DNA from: Candidatus Bathyarchaeum sp.
GTDB taxonomy: Archaea > Thermoproteota > Bathyarchaeia > Bathyarchaeales > Bathyarchaeaceae
Assembly: GCA_004376385.1 (NCBI GenBank)
Contig: SOJY01000007.1
Location: 1-6,199 of the forward strand
DNA length: 6,199 nucleotides
Direction: 5' to 3'
Shown here: piece after piece, positions 5,299 to 6,199 of the stretch
Position numbering within the stretch: the first letter of the stretch is position 1
Layout of the letters: every line of letters starts with the position of its first letter
The notes under the pieces: generated by a model
Told to the model about the DNA's origin: nothing
Database searches by the model: none
Seen by the model: the letters and a program-made list of their open reading frames with translations, nothing else
Made by a program: the position numbers and the translations under genes

Positions 5299-5508
5299 AT
5301 GAAAAAACCAAAAATCGTTTGTTTATCTAACAGACTAGGCGTTTCATGCGCGATCTCAGCCGTTATCTTCGCTATTACTACAATCAATCGTGTCCTTGTG
5401 GCTTCCAGTTATGCCATATCTGTCGGTCTTCGTGTTGCTGCTTACTTGCTTATGTTTTGTTTTTGTATATCTAGAAAGCGGGAGAGAGGTGGCTCAGCGA
5501 ATTGGTGA
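5299..5508 (+). CDS. Small two-helix membrane protein in the pilus operon, unknown function
   Basis: 69 residues from ATG 5299, with GAGGATGA at 5281-5288 as ribosome binding site ten bases upstream. It lies 35 bases after the platform gene, and its last 7 bases overlap the next gene if that gene starts at TTG 5502. The N-terminus is basic (KKPK). Hydrophobic segments cover about residues 13-35 (ending NRVLVA) and 38-57 (YAISVGLRVAAYLLMFCFCI). The C-terminus is strongly charged (SRKRERGG), so both ends should be cytoplasmic. There are four cysteines, two in the CFC of helix 2. No prepilin cleavage motif is seen, so it is not a pilin. Position and spacing argue for co-expression with the pilus genes. 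A role as a small assembly, stability or anchoring factor is inference only, and the family is not recognised. Confidence 0.6.
   Translation: MKKPKIVCLSNRLGVSCAISAVIFAITTINRVLVASSYAISVGLRVAAYLLMFCFCISRKRERGGSANW
5481..5492 (+). promoter_or_regulatory. Ribosome binding site for the first pilin gene
   Basis: GGAGAGAGGTGG lies nine bases before TTG 5502 and twelve before GTG 5505. A second, weaker site (GGTGA, 5504-5508) lies five bases before ATG 5514. The purine-rich first site favours one of the two earlier starts. Confidence 0.45.
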
Positions 5509-5975
5509 GAAGAATGTTTAGGAAATGTTTTGATAGGCGGGCTTTAAGCCCCGTGATCGCCAGCCTCATAATGGCTAGTGTCGTTATTGCATTGAGTTTT
5601 ACGGTGCTTGCCTGGGCGCAGTTCAGGACTTCGGATTACGCTGAGACTTACGGTGAAACAACGGATGCTGAGATAGCGAGGTTGAAGGAGAGGCTGACTG
5701 TAGAATATATTTTCTATAATGGTTCCTCTGGAGACATCAGCATTTACTTGCTGAATAGCGGTACCATAGGTAACGTTACAATAGAGAGTGTTCGCGTCCA
5801 AAATGGCATGGAGCCTATGTTTTTCGACGGCGTAGATATCCCAGATCACGACTTGGGCATAGGAGAGACGGTTTACCTCAGTCTCCCCTGCGGCGCTCTC
5901 ACAACAGGAAATTACTTTGTTAGCATCTTGACTGATAGGGGGTCCCTTTTTTATGCGGGGTTTGATGTTGCATAG
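5502..5975 (+). CDS. Type IV pilin-like protein, class III signal peptide (pilin 1)
   Basis: Up to 157 residues, from TTG 5502; GTG 5505 or ATG 5514 would shorten only the leader. The leader is short and basic (RRMFRKCFDRRA) and is followed by LSPVIASLIMASVVIALSFT, the hydrophobic helix of archaeal type IV pilins (SPVI motif). Prepilin peptidase (PibD/EppA type) would be expected to cut after Ala14. The mature protein has this N-terminal assembly helix, then a charged coil (DAEIARLKER, 55-64), then a beta-rich head (VEYIFYN, ISIYLLNSGTIGNVTIESVRV, TGNYFVSIL, SLFYAGFDV). Two sequons, N73-G-S and N91-V-T, could carry N-glycans outside the cell. It overlaps the small membrane gene upstream and the second pilin gene downstream. 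The short length suits a minor or major pilin; which one cannot be told. Confidence 0.85.
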   Translation: MVRRMFRKCFDRRALSPVIASLIMASVVIALSFTVLAWAQFRTSDYAETYGETTDAEIARLKERLTVEYIFYNGSSGDISIYLLNSGTIGNVTIESVRVQNGMEPMFFDGVDIPDHDLGIGETVYLSLPCGALTTGNYFVSILTDRGSLFYAGFDVA

Positions 5976-6199
5976 AAAAAATAGGTTTAGACGTTGTTCG
6001 AAGGGCGTCTCCACCGTCATCGGAACAATATTTCTTGTGCTCATAGCATTGACAGTAGCTACAAACGTCTTCCTTTGGACCTTTACACAGAACGCAAATT
6101 ACAATCAGGCTGTAAAAGAAAGCAGCCAAATGGACGCAGACCTATCCAGCGAAAGAATAGTTGCATACAACACTGTATACTCCGTATCCCAAGATGAGG
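5965..6199 (+). CDS. Second type IV pilin-like protein, 3' truncated (pilin 2)
   Basis: The frame is open from ATG 5965 to the window end, giving 78 codons with no stop. The basic leader (MLHRKNRFRRCSKG) is followed by VSTVIGTIFLVLIALTVATN and then VFLWTFTQNA. This is again a class III signal peptide with an expected prepilin peptidase cut after Gly14 and a hydrophobic assembly helix. The rest seen (EIAR-free, polar, AVKESSQMDADLSSERIVAY) begins the extracellular head. GGGG at 5957-5960 lies four bases before ATG 5965. An in-frame ATG at 5953 with GGGGGT at 5938-5943 is an alternative start adding MRGL. Either start overlaps the first pilin gene (by 11 or 23 bases), so translation is probably coupled. 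The head domain and full length are unknown. Confidence 0.8.
   Translation, partial: MLHRKNRFRRCSKGVSTVIGTIFLVLIALTVATNVFLWTFTQNANYNQAVKESSQMDADLSSERIVAYNTVYSVSQDE

Noticed and set aside
5544..6044. Minus-strand 166-codon ORF opposite the pilin genes
   Set aside because: It is long, but opposite two genes with convincing pilin signal peptides and coupled starts. Its own translation resembles no family.
5994..6197. Plus-strand ORF starting inside pilin 2
   Set aside because: It is out of frame with the pilin-2 reading frame, which has the signal peptide and hydrophobic helix. Its translation is basic and low in order.

Overview
The window looks archaeal. Three things point that way: an ATPase and polytopic membrane protein pair of the archaeal TadA/ArlI and TadC/ArlJ type, two short proteins with archaeal class III (prepilin-type) signal peptides, and a stand-alone pyruvate-kinase C-terminal-domain protein of the COG1751 type. 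Candidate promoters look like archaeal TATA boxes, terminators are short T-runs, and several genes have strong Shine-Dalgarno sequences. The protein style would suit Bathyarchaeia or a related Thermoproteota lineage, but no marker gene here proves this.

Layout. Positions 1-144 hold the last 47 codons of an MDR-family (alcohol dehydrogenase/quinone oxidoreductase) gene. Directly after its stop, in the same frame, lies a decayed piece of the N-terminal (GroES-like) part of an MDR protein (145-257). From about 258 to 1026 there is a gene-poor stretch with two small ORFs of unknown function: a two-helix membrane protein (348-548) and a 70-residue soluble protein (664-876). These are interspersed with four copies or half-copies of a C-rich, partly palindromic repeat. 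A non-coding stretch of about 350 bp (877-1231) follows, with a terminator-like hairpin, the best repeat palindrome and a promoter candidate. Next comes a monocistronic COG1751 gene (1232-1804), then a short palindrome and T-run.

The main content is one compact plus-strand operon from 1966 to the right edge. It encodes a type IV pilus/type II secretion family assembly ATPase, its two-domain membrane platform protein, a 69-residue two-helix membrane protein of unknown function, and two pilin-like proteins. The second pilin is cut by the window end. Three of the four junctions overlap, which suggests co-transcription and translational coupling. The ATPase would power subunit insertion or extraction through the platform, and the pilins would form the filament. 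A prepilin peptidase would also be needed but is not encoded here. No archaellum-specific accessory genes are seen, so an adhesion-type pilus or pseudopilus is more likely than an archaellum. The operon continues beyond the window.

The system itself belongs to a known class. The less explained parts are the small membrane protein inside the pilus operon, the repeat-flanked small ORFs, and the out-of-order MDR fragment.
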